Shown here: in pieces, positions 1-10,788 of the stretch | Numbering within the stretch: position 1 is the stretch's first letter | Layout of the letters: every line of letters begins with the position of its first letter | NCBI GenBank assembly: GCA_943736015.1 | Contig: OX031061.1 | Coordinates: 61,882,192-61,946,191 of the forward strand | Source: Tridacna crocea | Lineage: Eukaryota > Mollusca > Bivalvia > Cardiida > Cardiidae | Direction of reading: 5' to 3' | Length of the DNA stretch: 64,000 nt | Position numbers and translations under genes: made by a program | Notes under the pieces: generated by a model | What the model was told of the DNA's origin: nothing | The model's database searches: none | The model's input: only the letters and a program-made list of their open reading frames with translations

Positions 1-7
1 CGTAGTT

Positions 8-236
8 TTAACCCATTACCACACAATCCCTACTTTTGACGCCCCTGAGAAAGATGCCTTCAGAAAACATTGTGGGAAAAGGAGAAAATGCTGGTAACCA
101 GCATTTTCTCCTTTTCCCACGATGTTTTCTACCCTTCACAAAACAAATTTCAAATTTTCAGTCACTCTTATTTTGTCTTCTGTAAATGCTTTCATTTTGG
201 GCAGGCCTAAAATATTGTTGTTTGGTAATAAGTTAA
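8..236 (+). mobile_element. Family A1 MITE, complete
   Basis: TTAACCCATTACCAC at the left, TTGGTAATAAGTTAA at the right, 67-bp palindrome at 63-129 with one mismatch. Typical of the family: asymmetric flanks (left about 55 bp with CCCTACTTTTGACG, right about 100 bp with TGCAAATGCTTTCA-like sequence). Confidence 0.9.
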
Positions 237-255
237 AAGCCTTCTACTTTAGCTC

Positions 256-534
256 TTAACGAAACCACAAAATTTCAGACTAGTCTAAAATTGGAAGCAT
301 TATCAAATAGTAAAACTAAATGTAGCAAAAATTATGATTTTTTTCTTGGAAATGGTAGAAAAATATTTAGGAAGAGGAGAAAATGCTGGTTACCAGCATT
401 TTCTTCTTTTTCCACAATGTTTGCTAGCCATTTTCAGACTACCATTCTTTTCACTTTTTGGCTGCTTTTTAGTTGTAGCCTGCTGATGCTTGCGATTTTG
501 ACTAGTCCAAAATTTTGTCCTTTGGCACAGTGTT
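256..534 (-). mobile_element. Family A1 MITE, composite
   Basis: The left part is a minus-orientation copy with a GGTTACC centre. The right part reads as a plus-orientation end, so it is either a recombinant or two fused halves. Confidence 0.65.
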
Positions 535-543
535 AGCTTTAAG

Positions 544-775
544 TTCAATCCTTTACTACACAATCCTGACTTTTCATGACCCTGGGAAAGCGGCCTTATG
601 AAAAAATTGTTGGAAAAGGAGAAAATGCTGGTAACCAGCATTTTCTCCTTTTCCCACAATGTTTTTCTGTCCTTCCCAAAATAAATTTTGATTTTTCATT
701 TACGCTTATATTACTGTCTGCAAATGCTTTTAGTTCTGACTTGTCATAAATCTTGTTATACTGTAAAGAGTTCAA
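544..775 (+). mobile_element. Family A1 MITE, diverged
   Basis: Palindrome at about 601-666, ends CCTTTACTACACAATCC and CTGTAAAGAG; terminal TTAAs mutated. Confidence 0.8.
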
Positions 776-972
776 TTAAACCTTGTTGTTCAAAGAAGAT
801 GAGACAAGAATCTAAAAAACAGAATGACCAAGAAAAATATCAAGGATTTCAGTAAAAATTGTATGTAATTACTATAGTATTTGTTGCTCTGTATTGAGTT
901 ACCTTTCTTTATGTCACATGTCATCATTTTCTCCTTTTCCCTCAATGTTTTCCTATGGCTTGTTCCGTAAGA

Positions 973-1201
973 TTAACCCATTACCACACAATCCCTACTT
1001 TTGACAACCCTGAGAAAGAAGCCCTTAGAAAACATTGTGGGAAAAGCAGAAAATGCTGGTAACCAGCATTTTCTCCTTTTCCCACATTGTTTTCTACCCT
1101 TCACAAAACTAATTTCAAATTTTCAGTCACTTTTACTTTGTCGTCTGCAAGTGATGTAGATTTTGACAAATCAAAAACTTTGTCATTTGGTAAGGAGTTA
1201 A
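973..1201 (+). mobile_element. Family A1 MITE, complete
   Basis: TTAA at both ends, GGTAACC-centred palindrome. A 30-base hairpin-arm fragment of another copy lies at about 925-955. Confidence 0.88.
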
Positions 1202-1228
1202 TGAAAGAAATGTTTAGTTTGGCAAAGG

Positions 1229-1432
1229 GTTTATCCTTTACAACTCAATCTCAGATTTTGAAATAGGAAGAAGCCTTTCAAAAACATTGTGAGAAAAGGA
1301 GGACATGCCAATTCCTTTCTTCTACAATGTTTTCTATCCTTTTAAAGACAAATGTTATCATTTGAGCCATGTTTGACTCGTGGTTTTCAAATTCAGGCAT
1401 GTCCGACTTTTTCTTGTTTGGTAAGAATTTAA
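1229..1432 (+). mobile_element. Family A1 MITE, degraded
   Basis: Flanks recognisable, but the hairpin is reduced (GAGAAAAGGAGGACATGCC then CTTCTACAATG). Confidence 0.65.
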
Positions 1433-1449
1433 TGGATCGTGAAATCAAT

Positions 1450-1934
1450 GTAACTCATTACCAATCGACGATATTTTAGGCTTGTCCATATCAAAAGCAT
1501 TTGCAGAGGACAAAATAAAAGTGACTGAAATTTTGAAATTTGTTTTGTGAATGATAGAAAACATTCTAGGAAAAGGAGAAATTGCTGGTTACCAGCATTT
1601 TCTCTTTTTCCCACAATGTTTTCTAGAGGCTTCTTTCGGTGAGCGTGTCGACCTCATGACCTGGTGGTTGTGAGTTCGATACCCGGTTGAGGCGAACTTT
1701 CTTTCCGGTGTATTTATGCCTCTCACCTTTGCAGCAGCATGTGAGAAATGTAGTCGGTGGCTTTGGAAAGAAATTAGTGTTAGTACTGGTATGAGAACGC
1801 CAGGAAACACATGTGCATCTCTGACTGCCATGATACGACCTTAGCTGTTAAAGTGGCGTTAAACCCCAACACAACCAATAACAAGCATCTTTCTTAGGGT
1901 CATCAAAAGTAGATATTGTGTGGTTATGGGTTAA
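1450..1934 (-). mobile_element. Family A1 MITE split by a SINE
   Basis: The copy runs to 1637, is interrupted by a SINE, and resumes at 1885-1934 (TTAGGGTCATCAAAAGTAG ... ATGGGTTAA). Confidence 0.85.
1638..1884 (+). mobile_element. tRNA-derived SINE inserted in a family A1 copy
   Basis: Box B-like GTGAGTTCGATACCC near 1669. The tail region GGCGTTAAACCCCAACACAA near 1855 resembles molluscan SINE 3' ends. Flanked by GCTTCTTTC (1629-1637) and GCATCTTTC (1885-1893), a near-exact target-site duplication. Confidence 0.8.
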
Positions 1935-2314
1935 ATGTGACCGAAAATTATAGGAATATGACAATAACAGTTTAGTGATTTACCCCTGTGGTTCTAGGAT
2001 TCCAGTGCTTAGCTGGTATTGCCTTGTCCAAAGACATTTTGGAGAGACTGGCACATTTAGCTGGGATACAACCTCGATTTCATGACCAAAAATTGAACGT
2101 CTCAAGAACTCAGTAAGATAGAACAACGGCTTGAAGTTTAGATAAGTCAAAACAAAAAGAAATAATGGAAAAAATAATGGTAATTATACATATATTTTCA
2201 TTTTTGATTATTGCACCTCAATTAAGGTGTTTTGTCTTTTGTACAATATTTTGTATATATCTTCTATTTGAAGACTTCCGTTTTTGTAGAAGAAGGTTAA
2301 TTGTGTGTTCTGTG

Positions 2315-2618
2315 TTTAACCCTGTACCAGACAATCCCCAGTTTTTACAACCAAGAAGAAGAAACTGACCGAAAACATTGTGGGAAAAGGAGAAAATGCT
2401 GGTATCCAGCATTTTCTGTAACCAGCTTTTTCTCCTGTTCTCACAATGTTTTCGACCCTATCAAAGTCAGAAATCGTCATATTAAGAAAATTTAATTTGT
2501 TGTCTGCAGATGGTTTTACATGTAAGTTTCGAATTTTGAGTTAGAGCATTTATTTTGTCATCTGCAAATGCTTTCAATTTGGACAAGTCTAAAATTTTGT
2601 CATCTCTTAAAGAGTTAA
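2315..2618 (+). mobile_element. Family A1 MITE with internal duplications
   Basis: The hairpin centre is partly duplicated (GGTATCC then GTAACCAGC), and the right flank TGTCATCTGCAAATGC occurs twice. The right TTAA (2615) is shared with the next copy. Confidence 0.8.
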
Positions 2619-2838
2619 CCCTTTACCAAACAAGGAAATTTTAGTAGATTCCAAATTGAAAGCATTAGCAGATGACAAAATGAATATTACCGGTACTCAG
2701 AAATTAAAAGTTGTTCTGGAAAGGATAGAAAAACATTGTGGGGGAAAAGGAGATAATGCGGGTTCTCCTTTTGCTACAACGTTTTCACTAGCTTTCTTTC
2801 TTGGGTCATTAAAAGGCGGGAGTGTGCGGTAAAGTTAA
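2615..2838 (-). mobile_element. Family A1 MITE, chained
   Basis: TTAACCCTTTACCAAAC to GCGGTAAAGTTAA. The hairpin is shortened. It shares TTAA with both neighbours. Confidence 0.8.
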
Positions 2839-3013
2839 CCCTTTACCGATGAAGGCATTTCTTATGTGTAAATGACACCTTTTAATTGTATAGAAAACAT
2901 TGTGACAAAAGGTGAAATTGCTCGTCACGAGCAATTTCACCTTTTGCCACAATGTTTTCCAAAGGCTCCTACAAGCAATGTGTAGAAATGAGTATCTACG
3001 GAGTAAAGGGTTT
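2835..3013 (+). mobile_element. Family A2 MITE, shortened left flank
   Basis: Palindrome centred on CGTCACG with AAAAGGTGAAATTGC arms (about 2892-2958), right end GAGTAAAGGGTTTAA. Lacks the usual GGCATTTCTATGG... part of the left flank. Confidence 0.85.
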
Positions 3014-3303
3014 AAAAGTATGGAAAACATTGTGGGAAGAGGAGCAAGGTGCCATAGATGAAGAATTGCCCTTTTTCCATCAATAACTTCTACGCTGGTT
3101 TTGATAATAGAGAATCTCTGTAAATGTCATCTGGATAATTGTACATTTTGTTGTCATGTTTTGTAGATACATGTAGTTGTCTTTTTCTGATGATTTACAG
3201 TTTTCTGAAAACCAGCAGTTATTTCATACAAAAAATAAGTTCATTTACTCTTTTCCAGACAGCACTTGTAAGCAATAGACTATAATGAAGGTGTTTAAAA
3301 GGG
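3014..3303. other. Diverged spacer
   Basis: Only a worn family A hairpin arm at about 3015-3085; otherwise nothing recognised. Confidence 0.4.
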
Positions 3304-3922
3304 ATATGTGACCCATCATGCAAAAGGGGACCCTCTGAGAAATCCAAAAACTGTTAACCCTGGGCAGACTGCGCGAATTGTGCAGGCTGATCAGGGTTGA
3401 TACTTTTCTCTTTAATGACATTTTCTGTATGAAAAGTGGTTATTGTACATTATTGTACCTTGTTATGCAAACACCCACTGCAAATATGTGACCCATCATG
3501 GAAAAAGGGACCTGCTGGGAACTGTGAAAAGTGTCAATCTTGGTCAGACTGCGCAAATTGCGCAGGCTGACCAGGGTTGATGCTTTTCGCTTTAATGACA
3601 TTTTCTGTATGAGAAGTGGCCATTGTACCTTGTTATACAAACACCTACTGCAAATATGTGACCCATCATGCAAGAAGGGACCTTCTGGGAACTGCAAAAA
3701 GTGTCAACCCTGGTCAGACTGTGTGAATTGCGCAGGCTGACCAGGGTTGACACTTCACGCTTTAATGAACTTTTCTGTATGAAAAGTGGTCATTGTACCT
3801 TGTCATACAATCACTTTTGAATTACCAACTCAAATTGAATTGTACTATCGTTGATCTTTTTTCATCTAATTGATTTACAGAATTCCCAGATAATCCTTTT
3901 TGTGTGATGGGTCACATATATT
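3304..3922 (-). mobile_element. Family D MITE with one half tandemly triplicated
   Basis: Ends TATGTGACCCATCATG and TGATGGGTCACATA. The hairpin half recurs from 3304, 3484 and 3654 (units of 180 and 170 bp). Each unit has a stem such as CCTGGTCAGACTGCGC facing GCGCAGGCTGACCAGG. The unduplicated half (CAGAATTCCCAGATAATCC) lies at 3878-3922. Compare the single-unit copy at 53359-53622. Confidence 0.85.
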
Positions 3923-4154
3923 AATGTGATAAAAAGGTAAAATGTTAGACTCCTGTAATTTCAAAGCATTTGCAGACGACACAATATTGGTGGTAAAAAA
4001 AATATGGTTTTTCTCCGTGAATGGTGCATGTAGGCAGACATTGTAGGAAAAGGAGAAAATACTGGTTAGACCATTTTCTCCTTTTCCCACACTGTTTTTA
4101 TAAGCCATCTATCATAGGATTGTTAAAACTCTGGTTTTTGCAGTAAAGGGTTTA
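3921..4154 (-). mobile_element. Family A1 MITE, worn
   Basis: Minus-orientation flank TTTCAAAGCATTTGCAGACG; hairpin with shortened centre; right end AGTAAAGGGTTTAA. Confidence 0.75.
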
Positions 4155-4226
4155 AAAATAAGATGCAAAAAAATGGTGAGAATTAGAGGAAAATGCACTT
4201 CTTATCAGATTCTTTCCCCTTCTAAG

Positions 4227-4455
4227 TTAACTCTTTCCCAAACAAGCCCTGGTTTTCATGTGTCTGCAGTACAAGTATTTAGAAAACACTGCGGGAAAAG
4301 GAGAAATTGCTCGTGACGAGCAATTTCTCCTCTTCCCACAGTGTTTTGTAGCCTATCGGAAAACTTTCTGCCATTCTCATCAAATTCAAAATTGTCATTC
4401 TGCAAACACTTTGAGGCTGGGACAGTCTAAAATTTGTCATTTGGGAAAGGGTTAA
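4227..4455 (+). mobile_element. Family A1/A2 hybrid MITE
   Basis: A1 flanks and outer arms, but the palindrome centre is the A2-type GCTCGTGACGAGC. TTAA at both ends. Confidence 0.85.
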
Positions 4456-4647
4456 GCTTTCAAAACAGTTATTCACCAGCATTGTTTGACTGTTTTTATG
4501 GCCCTGTGGTAGAAGCCTATTGGAAATATTGTGGTAAAAGGAGGAAATGCTCTTGACCAGCATTTTTCCCGCAAAGTTTTCCTATCAGCATTTTATCCTT
4601 TTTCTCACAGTGTTTCCAACCCTATCAAAAAGAAATTTGATCAGTTA
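4452..4647 (+). mobile_element. Family A1 MITE, rearranged
   Basis: Lies between two copies, sharing TTAA at each side. The hairpin arm is duplicated (GACCAGCATTTTTCC and ATCAGCATTTTATCC). Confidence 0.65.
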
Positions 4648-4872
4648 ACTCTTTAACAAACAACAAATTTTTGGACTGGACCAGATTCAAAGCATTTGCA
4701 GACAAAAAATTAAATCTTGTTAATATGATGATTTCTGATTTGATGGGGTAGAAAATATTGGGGGAAAAGGAGAAAATACTAGTAACCAGCATTTTCTCCT
4801 TTTCCCAAAATGTTCTCTATAGGCTGCCTTCTTAGGGTAGTTAACAGTTGGGATTGTGTGGTAAAGGGTTAA
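4644..4872 (-). mobile_element. Family A1 MITE
   Basis: TTAACTCTTTAACAAAC to GTGGTAAAGGGTTAA. The hairpin is nearly intact, but its centre is TAGTAACCAGC. Confidence 0.85.
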
Positions 4873-4879
4873 AGGACAA

Positions 4880-5218
4880 AATGTGTTTTTGATGGGGTAT
4901 ACCAGTTACCAGGTTACCAAGATTTTTTCCTTCTACCACAATGTTTTCAGAAGGCTCTGTTTCTCAAAAGTCGCTAAAGTCGGGATGGTTTTGTAACTGA
5001 TAACCCTATACAACACAATGACAGTTTTAATGAGACTGAGGTAGAAGCCTATTGAAAACATTGTGGGGAAAGGGGAAAATTCTGGTAACCAGCATTTTCT
5101 CCTTTTCCCATAATGTTTTCAATCCTGTCAAATGGAAACTTGATCATGTTTGAATAATTTTTTACAAATGCTTTCAGGATGTCTTCATCTACATCCATTT
5201 CATGTGGTAAAGAGTAAG
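4880..5218 (+). mobile_element. Family A1 fragment followed by a full A1 copy
   Basis: 4880-4998 is a right-half fragment in minus orientation. 4999-5218 is a plus copy with palindrome at about 5052-5119 and right end GTGGTAAAGAG. Confidence 0.75.
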
Positions 5219-5450
5219 GTCTTTTCCAAATGACAAAAGTTTGGATTTATCTGTATAGAAAGAATTTGCAAGATGACAAATTTGGTTTGCTTTGTTGGAT
5301 TTGTGTGTGACAGGATGGAAAACATTGCAGGAAAAAGAGAAAATGTTGGGTACCAACATTTTTCTCCTTTTCTCACGTTGTATTCAAAGTTATTTTATCT
5401 TGTTTTCAAAAGGCTTTGTCCCAAGGGTCGTTGAAACTTGCCTTCTTCAG
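5219..5450 (-). mobile_element. Family A1 MITE with a paired arm change
   Basis: Centre GTTGGGTACCAAC, where most copies have GCTGG and CCAGC. The change is mirrored in both arms. Confidence 0.75.
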
Positions 5451-5559
5451 AATTGTTAAACTTTTAAGATTGTTTGTTGATTAGTTACAAGTCATGTAGA
5501 TGTACATAAATAAAATCATTAATCACATCATGAGCATATATTTTATATATGGAGGATAT

Positions 5560-5712
5560 TTGTTTTTTTCGGTGAAAGATCAAAATTTATTTCATTGAGT
5601 GAAGGTTATCAGTAACATTTTCATGAGCGGTGCAGCCATGAGTGAAAATATTACCGATGGTGTTCACGAGATGAAATAAATTTCGATCTTTCACAGAAAA
5701 AAATACAAATAT
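5560..5712. repeat. Family P palindromic repeat, copy 1
   Basis: GGTGAAAGATCAAAATTTAT at one end faces AAATTTCGATCTTTCAC at the other. Inner part GTGAAAATATTACCGATGG. Confidence 0.8.
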
Positions 5713-5722
5713 CCAATTTATT

Positions 5723-6007
5723 TCATGCTTTTAATAGTCTCTGTGATGAACTTTATCAAGATCCAGTACAGTTCTTTCCAGTTTTTCCCATGGCGTATCC
5801 CCACCGCATAGCAGTGCATTGCAATATTACGTCAAGTGTGACAGATGTGAGGTAATTGACGTCATCTTTCCACCTGGTTGTGAGTCATGCGCAAATTACC
5901 TAGGTAATTAGAATATAAAAATCACTATTTTCACTAGTTGTACCCGTGGAATAGCAAAAAATATTTTCACTGCAATTTCTCAATATCGTACCAGAAAGCA
6001 TGAAATA
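5723..6007 (+). mobile_element. Family B MITE, copy 1
   Basis: Terminal repeats TTATTTCATGCTTTT and AGAAAGCATGAAATAA, about 285 bp, no coding capacity. Confidence 0.8.
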
Positions 6008-6044
6008 AGGTACAAGTATTACACATTTTAACTCTTCACAGCCG

Positions 6045-6297
6045 AGCCCCAATAGCACAGTCAGTTGTGTACAGGACTTGAGAATGGGGAATGGCTGGTT
6101 CAATCCTCTGATTGGTCAATTTTGCTTGGAAGATTGATGATATTCATTAGGATTACATAGTCATTACAACAATACAGGATTCTTTCTTTTCTCTGCACTG
6201 ACCATTGGTTCAATGATGATTTATGTGAGAAAGTAGCCAGTGGCTTGGTAAGAAAAATTGGCGGATTACTGGGCGTTGAGATTTCTGAGATAGACAT
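6045..6297 (+). mobile_element. tRNA-derived SINE
   Basis: Head GCCGAGCCCCAATAGCACAG with box B-like GGCTGGTTCAATCC. The body matches the copies at 51006-51180 and 55410-55560 (GATTGATGATA..., CATTGGTTCAATG). Confidence 0.65.
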
Positions 6298-6387
6298 GTC
6301 AAAAATGACTCTTAGTGCATGAAGAAAAGGCCGAATGGTAGATATACTGTAGATCAGATTGAAAACAATATGCAGTTCAATCGTAGA

Positions 6388-6615
6388 TTAACCCTGAACC
6401 AAACAATTCCTGGTTTTTACGACCCTGAGATAAAAGCCTTTTGAAAACATTGTGGGTAAAGGAGAAAATGCTGGTAACCAGCATTTTCTCCTTTTCCCTC
6501 AATGTTTACTCTCCTGTGGAAACAACTTTCAGTTTTTGAGTTAAGTTTATTTTGTCGTCTGCAATTGCTTTCAATTTGGACCAGTCTAAAATTTGGTTGT
6601 TTTGGAAAGGGTTAA
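6388..6615 (+). mobile_element. Family A1 MITE, complete
   Basis: TTAACCCTGAACCAAAC to GGAAAGGGTTAA; hairpin near 6443-6507. Confidence 0.9.
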
Positions 6616-6836
6616 AACTTTCTACTACATGTATATTATAAGCATATAATTGATGTACACGTATTGCTCTCTCTATATATCTCTCTAAAAGGAGAATTTG
6701 GTTTATCTTACCACCGCAGATCCATGTAATCATCCATGTGTGAACTGAAACTCAACCCTCATAAAGTAGAAATGGAGAAAGTGGCCATAAACAATACCTT
6801 TATCGAAAAATCTAGCCTGTCTTTGCTCCAATTTTC

Positions 6837-7055
6837 TTAACCCTTTACCACACAATCCCGACTTTTAACACCCCTGTGAAAGAAGCTCTTTGAAAACATT
6901 GTGGGAAAAGGAGAAAATGCTGGTAACTCCTTTTCCCACAATGTTTTATTCCCTTCGTAAAACAAATTTCAATTCTTTAGTCACATTTACTTTGTCATCT
7001 GCAAATGCATTCAATTTTGACCAGTCTTGAATTTTGTTGTTTGGTAAAGAGTTAA
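6837..7055 (+). mobile_element. Family A1 MITE with deleted hairpin centre
   Basis: GGTAACTCC joins the left arm directly to the outer right arm. TTAA ends intact. Confidence 0.88.
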
Positions 7056-7686
7056 AAAATATATATTTCAAAGGGAAAGAAATAGTTTTTACTTCACATC
7101 TGTGAACAGTCTCTAAATATTGACTTTTAGGAAACCAGGATCAGTGCAGGGTTGTCAACAAGAAGTGTCTGGGCTTACGCCCAAGCTTGTAGGTGCTGTT
7201 TTTATAACTGACTAATGCCTAGGTTACATGTCGGCTAAGGTTCCATAGCTGAATGAATTGTACTTGATGGTGTTTTATTGAGTAAATTTTTTTTTTTTGA
7301 AAATTTGAAGGAACGGTTTTCGTTTTGAAAAGTATTCCAATTCTGTACCCAGAATGCCCATATCAGATAGGTATGTATTTGAAAAAAATGTTACCTAGCA
7401 TAAATTAATGGTATAGAAACTGTTCCCGAGACCTTAAAAAGTTTTGGGTGGTGGTTAGGACCACGATGGGTGGCTCATGGAAAGAGTGCATGTTGAATAA
7501 AACATGTTTTTTCTAAAAAGTTGCTGGATCATGAGGCAGAATTGCCCTTTGACATGCAGAAAATTTACTTGGAGCTTTCAACATTTCTAATGAACAATGT
7601 TGATCAGTCAGTGCAGAGTAAGTTGATTCTTTATGCAGATGTATTACCCTACCTTGTAAGTTGTAACAGAGGATAACTTATTTAGT
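7056..7686. other. No gene recognised
   Basis: 7240-7400 resembles 12905-12950 plus 14560-14640 (TTCTGTACCCAGAATGCCC), an unclassified dispersed repeat. The copy near 13-14.6 kb is split by a pearl-like insertion. Confidence 0.4.
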
Positions 7687-7913
7687 TTAACTCTTTACCC
7701 CGTAAGGCATTTCTATGGTATCTCAAATTGACCCTAAATAACAGCAACGATGAAGCCGTTTCTTATGTATATGACGCCCTTTGATAGCACAGAAAACATT
7801 GTGACAAAAGGTGAAATTGCTCGTCACGAGCAATTTCACCTTTTGCCACAATGTTTTCCAAAGGCTCCTACAAGCAATACATAGAAATGAGTATCTATGG
7901 AGTAAAGGGTTAA
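7687..7913 (+). mobile_element. Family A2 MITE, complete
   Basis: TTAACTCTTTACCCCGTAAGG to GGAGTAAAGGGTTAA. CGTCACG palindrome with a single arm mismatch (GTGAC against GCCAC). Confidence 0.92.
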
Positions 7914-8729
7914 TCATGCAGCATTTCATTTGTGTATCTACTGCCATCAAAAATTTTCTGGGAAGTGTCAAATAACATACCTGCACACATTCGTTGTACA
8001 GATTACGCTTGTATACGTGTCTTAGAAAAAAGTCTCTTTTGCCAGTTTGTAGGCTTTGCCTATTTTCATATTAATTTGAGCGACTTTTAGAAGTTCCTGC
8101 ATTTCATGAACACTTTTACTTTCTCTCCACTATGTTTACACTGATTTACGTCACTTGGAAGTTGTGTGTGGCACGAACCAAAGCCGGCTAAAAATTAGGA
8201 GTAATTTTATGGTCAAAGGGAGAAAACTCGTAATTACTAACATCTTTTTTTCATGGCAGAGTTACTTCCCTTACATGTGTAGACTGCATAAAACCGAAGA
8301 CGAATAAACATCATTGCATCTCGTGAAGACGATCTGTATCGAAAAAAAAAAAATGTTAGTAGAGCTGTCATTATTTCTGGTAAAGTTTAAGACGGCCTTG
8401 CAGATGCTGCTACTTCTGAATATATCATGACAGAAGACAAAAGAAAAAAAAACAATTGCAGACGTGTTTACTACTTTGTAAGTAGGTGGTAGTCCCCCTT
8501 GTATTTCGTCACATTTGTAAACAAGGCGACCGCCGAAATTTAAACTTGAAACTAACTATTCGTTTATCAAAGTAAGAGCTCACACAGAATCTAAATGTAA
8601 TTATTACAATTAAATTTGTTCTCATGAATTTATACGATAAATAAGCTTTGTTATGTTACAATATTTAAACTTATGAATCAACGACATGTTTTCGTTCAAT
8701 TAGGTTTTCGAGGTTATCAATAAATATCG
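7914..8729. other. No feature recognised
   Basis: AT-rich sequence, only short non-coding frames, an A-run at 8342-8352. Confidence 0.4.
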
Positions 8730-8961
8730 TTAACCCATTACCACACAATCCCTACTTTTGACGCCCCTGATAAGGAGGCCTTTTGAAAACACTGTGGGAA
8801 AAGGAGAAAATGCTGGTAACCATGCAGCATTTTCTCCTTTTCCCACAGTGTTTTCTACCCTTCCCAGAACAAATTTCAATTTTCAGTCACCTTTAATTTG
8901 TTGTCTGCAAATGCTTTCAATTTGGACCAGTCTAAAATTTCCTTGTGTGCTAAAGAGTTAA
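8730..8961 (+). mobile_element. Family A1 MITE, complete
   Basis: Hairpin has CACTG/CAGTG in both arms and a small insertion (ATGC) at the centre. Confidence 0.9.
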
Positions 8962-9239
8962 TATCCATGGGCTGAATTGTCAAATTCCAATCATTTCTTT
9001 GATCATTGACCGCAAGGAACAGGGCAGAAAATGAAAACTTGTATGTATACCTGAATCTTCCAAGATAATAAATGGAGATAACAGCTATGCTTTTGTCCCG
9101 ATTTTATTAATGTTGATCCCAGTTTAGATCCCTTTTTTTCCGTGGAAGGGGGTTGTAAAGGGAGAGGTCACTCTCCATTAATTTAAACACTTAATCTATG
9201 AGACAATAAATTGATTTAATTAGAATAACGCAGCAGCAT

Positions 9240-9414
9240 CCTGCCTTTGACTGAAAAATACCAGCGGGGAAACCATGCTGGTAACCGACATTTTCTCTTT
9301 CTTCCACATTGTTTTCTACCCTTCAAAAAAACAAATTTCGAATGTTCAGTCACATTTAGTTTGTCATCTGCAAATGCTTTCAATTTGGACAAGCCAAAGA
9401 TTTTTTTGTCTGAA
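9240..9414 (+). mobile_element. Family A1 MITE, left end lost
   Basis: Worn hairpin around 9285-9315; right flank TCATCTGCAAATGCTTTC intact. Confidence 0.7.
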
Positions 9415-10034
9415 AATACTCTGGTCGAACTAAAACGATAAAGTGGTTAAAATATTTATTACTATGTACCGATATCCGGAGACTCCGTTATCACCATACA
9501 TACACCGGTACATTTGAGTGCCGGAACTACTTTTACGTCAACCTCACTGCCATTTATAGTTAAAACTGTACAACCATTTTAGTTCAAGCCAGACTTAACT
9601 AGGGTGTACTTATAAATGAACGTGCAGGCTTCAATCTACACGTTCCATTCAGATCATTTTTCAAAAGAAAACTCCTTTAAAATAGCAAAGATTCGGTTTT
9701 AAAACCGGCTGAAAGTCTCATTTTACTTTTTTAGCAGAATAAGTGTTAACAGAGGGGTCCGAATTTTGCGATAGAGGGTATAAATTAACCCTGCACCGGT
9801 TCTTAAAGTTTCGATGTGATTGTTTGTAATAGTTGACAAAAAGACTATTCCGAGGGGCGGGGTTAACGAAAAGGGAGAGTACTAGCTCTTCGTAAATAAT
9901 AAATACCAGATTAATCGAGTTTTCTCCCTTCGACCATAAAATCACAATGAAATCTGATGGTGAACGTATCTGGGACAGACCCTAGTCCCACAGCGATATT
10001 TTAGTAGCTTTCTCTCGTCTTTAACTCTACTGTC
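9415..10034. other. No feature recognised
   Basis: No repeat or convincing exon seen. Confidence 0.35.
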
Positions 10035-10044
10035 TATATCAGCT

Positions 10045-10068
10045 GGGGGGGTGGGGGGTGGGGGGGGG
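10045..10068 (+). repeat. G-run, potential G-quadruplex
   Basis: Four G-tracts of six or more, separated by single T bases. Confidence 0.8.
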
Positions 10069-10426
10069 GTGTCGGCCGTCTGTCTGTCTGTCCATCTGTT
10101 AATCTTTTTCTTGTTTACGCGATAAAGTCTGCATTTCTCATCAGATATTCGCGAAACTTACAGAGTTTGTTTATCTCATCAGTAGCTTGAAACCTCGATT
10201 TAGAAACAATTCCAATAAATATGGAAAAAGTAGCCATTTCAAGATTGAAATTTTCATTTCTTGTATATATTCCATAAAGTCTACATCAATTTTGTGGTCA
10301 GATTTCGGTGAAACTTACAGTTTCTTTATCTTATCAAGAGCTTGAGCCCTATTGACTTTGAAAAAAAAAAATCAAACGAAAATATAGGAAAAGTAGCCAT
10401 TTAAAGCTGAAAATTTCAATTTCTTG

Positions 10427-10788
10427 TTAAGGTAAGACCTGTGTAATGCACTTCCAGTGAAAATTCTTATTGGTTGATAATTAAGGATAAATAAGGATTT
10501 ATGCAGAAATAATATTTTTGCTCATTTTTAATGGATCAGAAATTCCGTTTATGTACATCTTGAAATTATTTTTTGATACGTTTGTTAGTTTTCTGAAAAG
10601 GGAGGTAATTATACTATATCTTTTTGAATTGAGAATATAATGGTTTTATATTTATAAATGATAATTCAAAGAAGGAAAAAATGAATTGGTGAAAGTAGTT
10701 CAATAATACTCATTTTTAATTATAGCTAATTTTGCAGGATGATATTTTAGTGGAAATAGCTGTTTTCCATTACACAGGTCTTACCTAA
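10427..10788 (+). mobile_element. Family F MITE, copy 1
   Basis: TTAAGGTAAGACCTGTGTAA facing TTACACAGGTCTTACCT; central GGGAGGTAATTATACTAT. Confidence 0.88.

Noticed and set aside
63-129. A-family hairpins as CRISPR repeats or bacterial terminators
   Set aside because: No regular spacers; each lies in its own TTAA-bounded element, and the genome is eukaryotic.
9718-9945. 75-codon minus-strand frame as a gene
   Set aside because: No motif, no splice context, ordinary composition.
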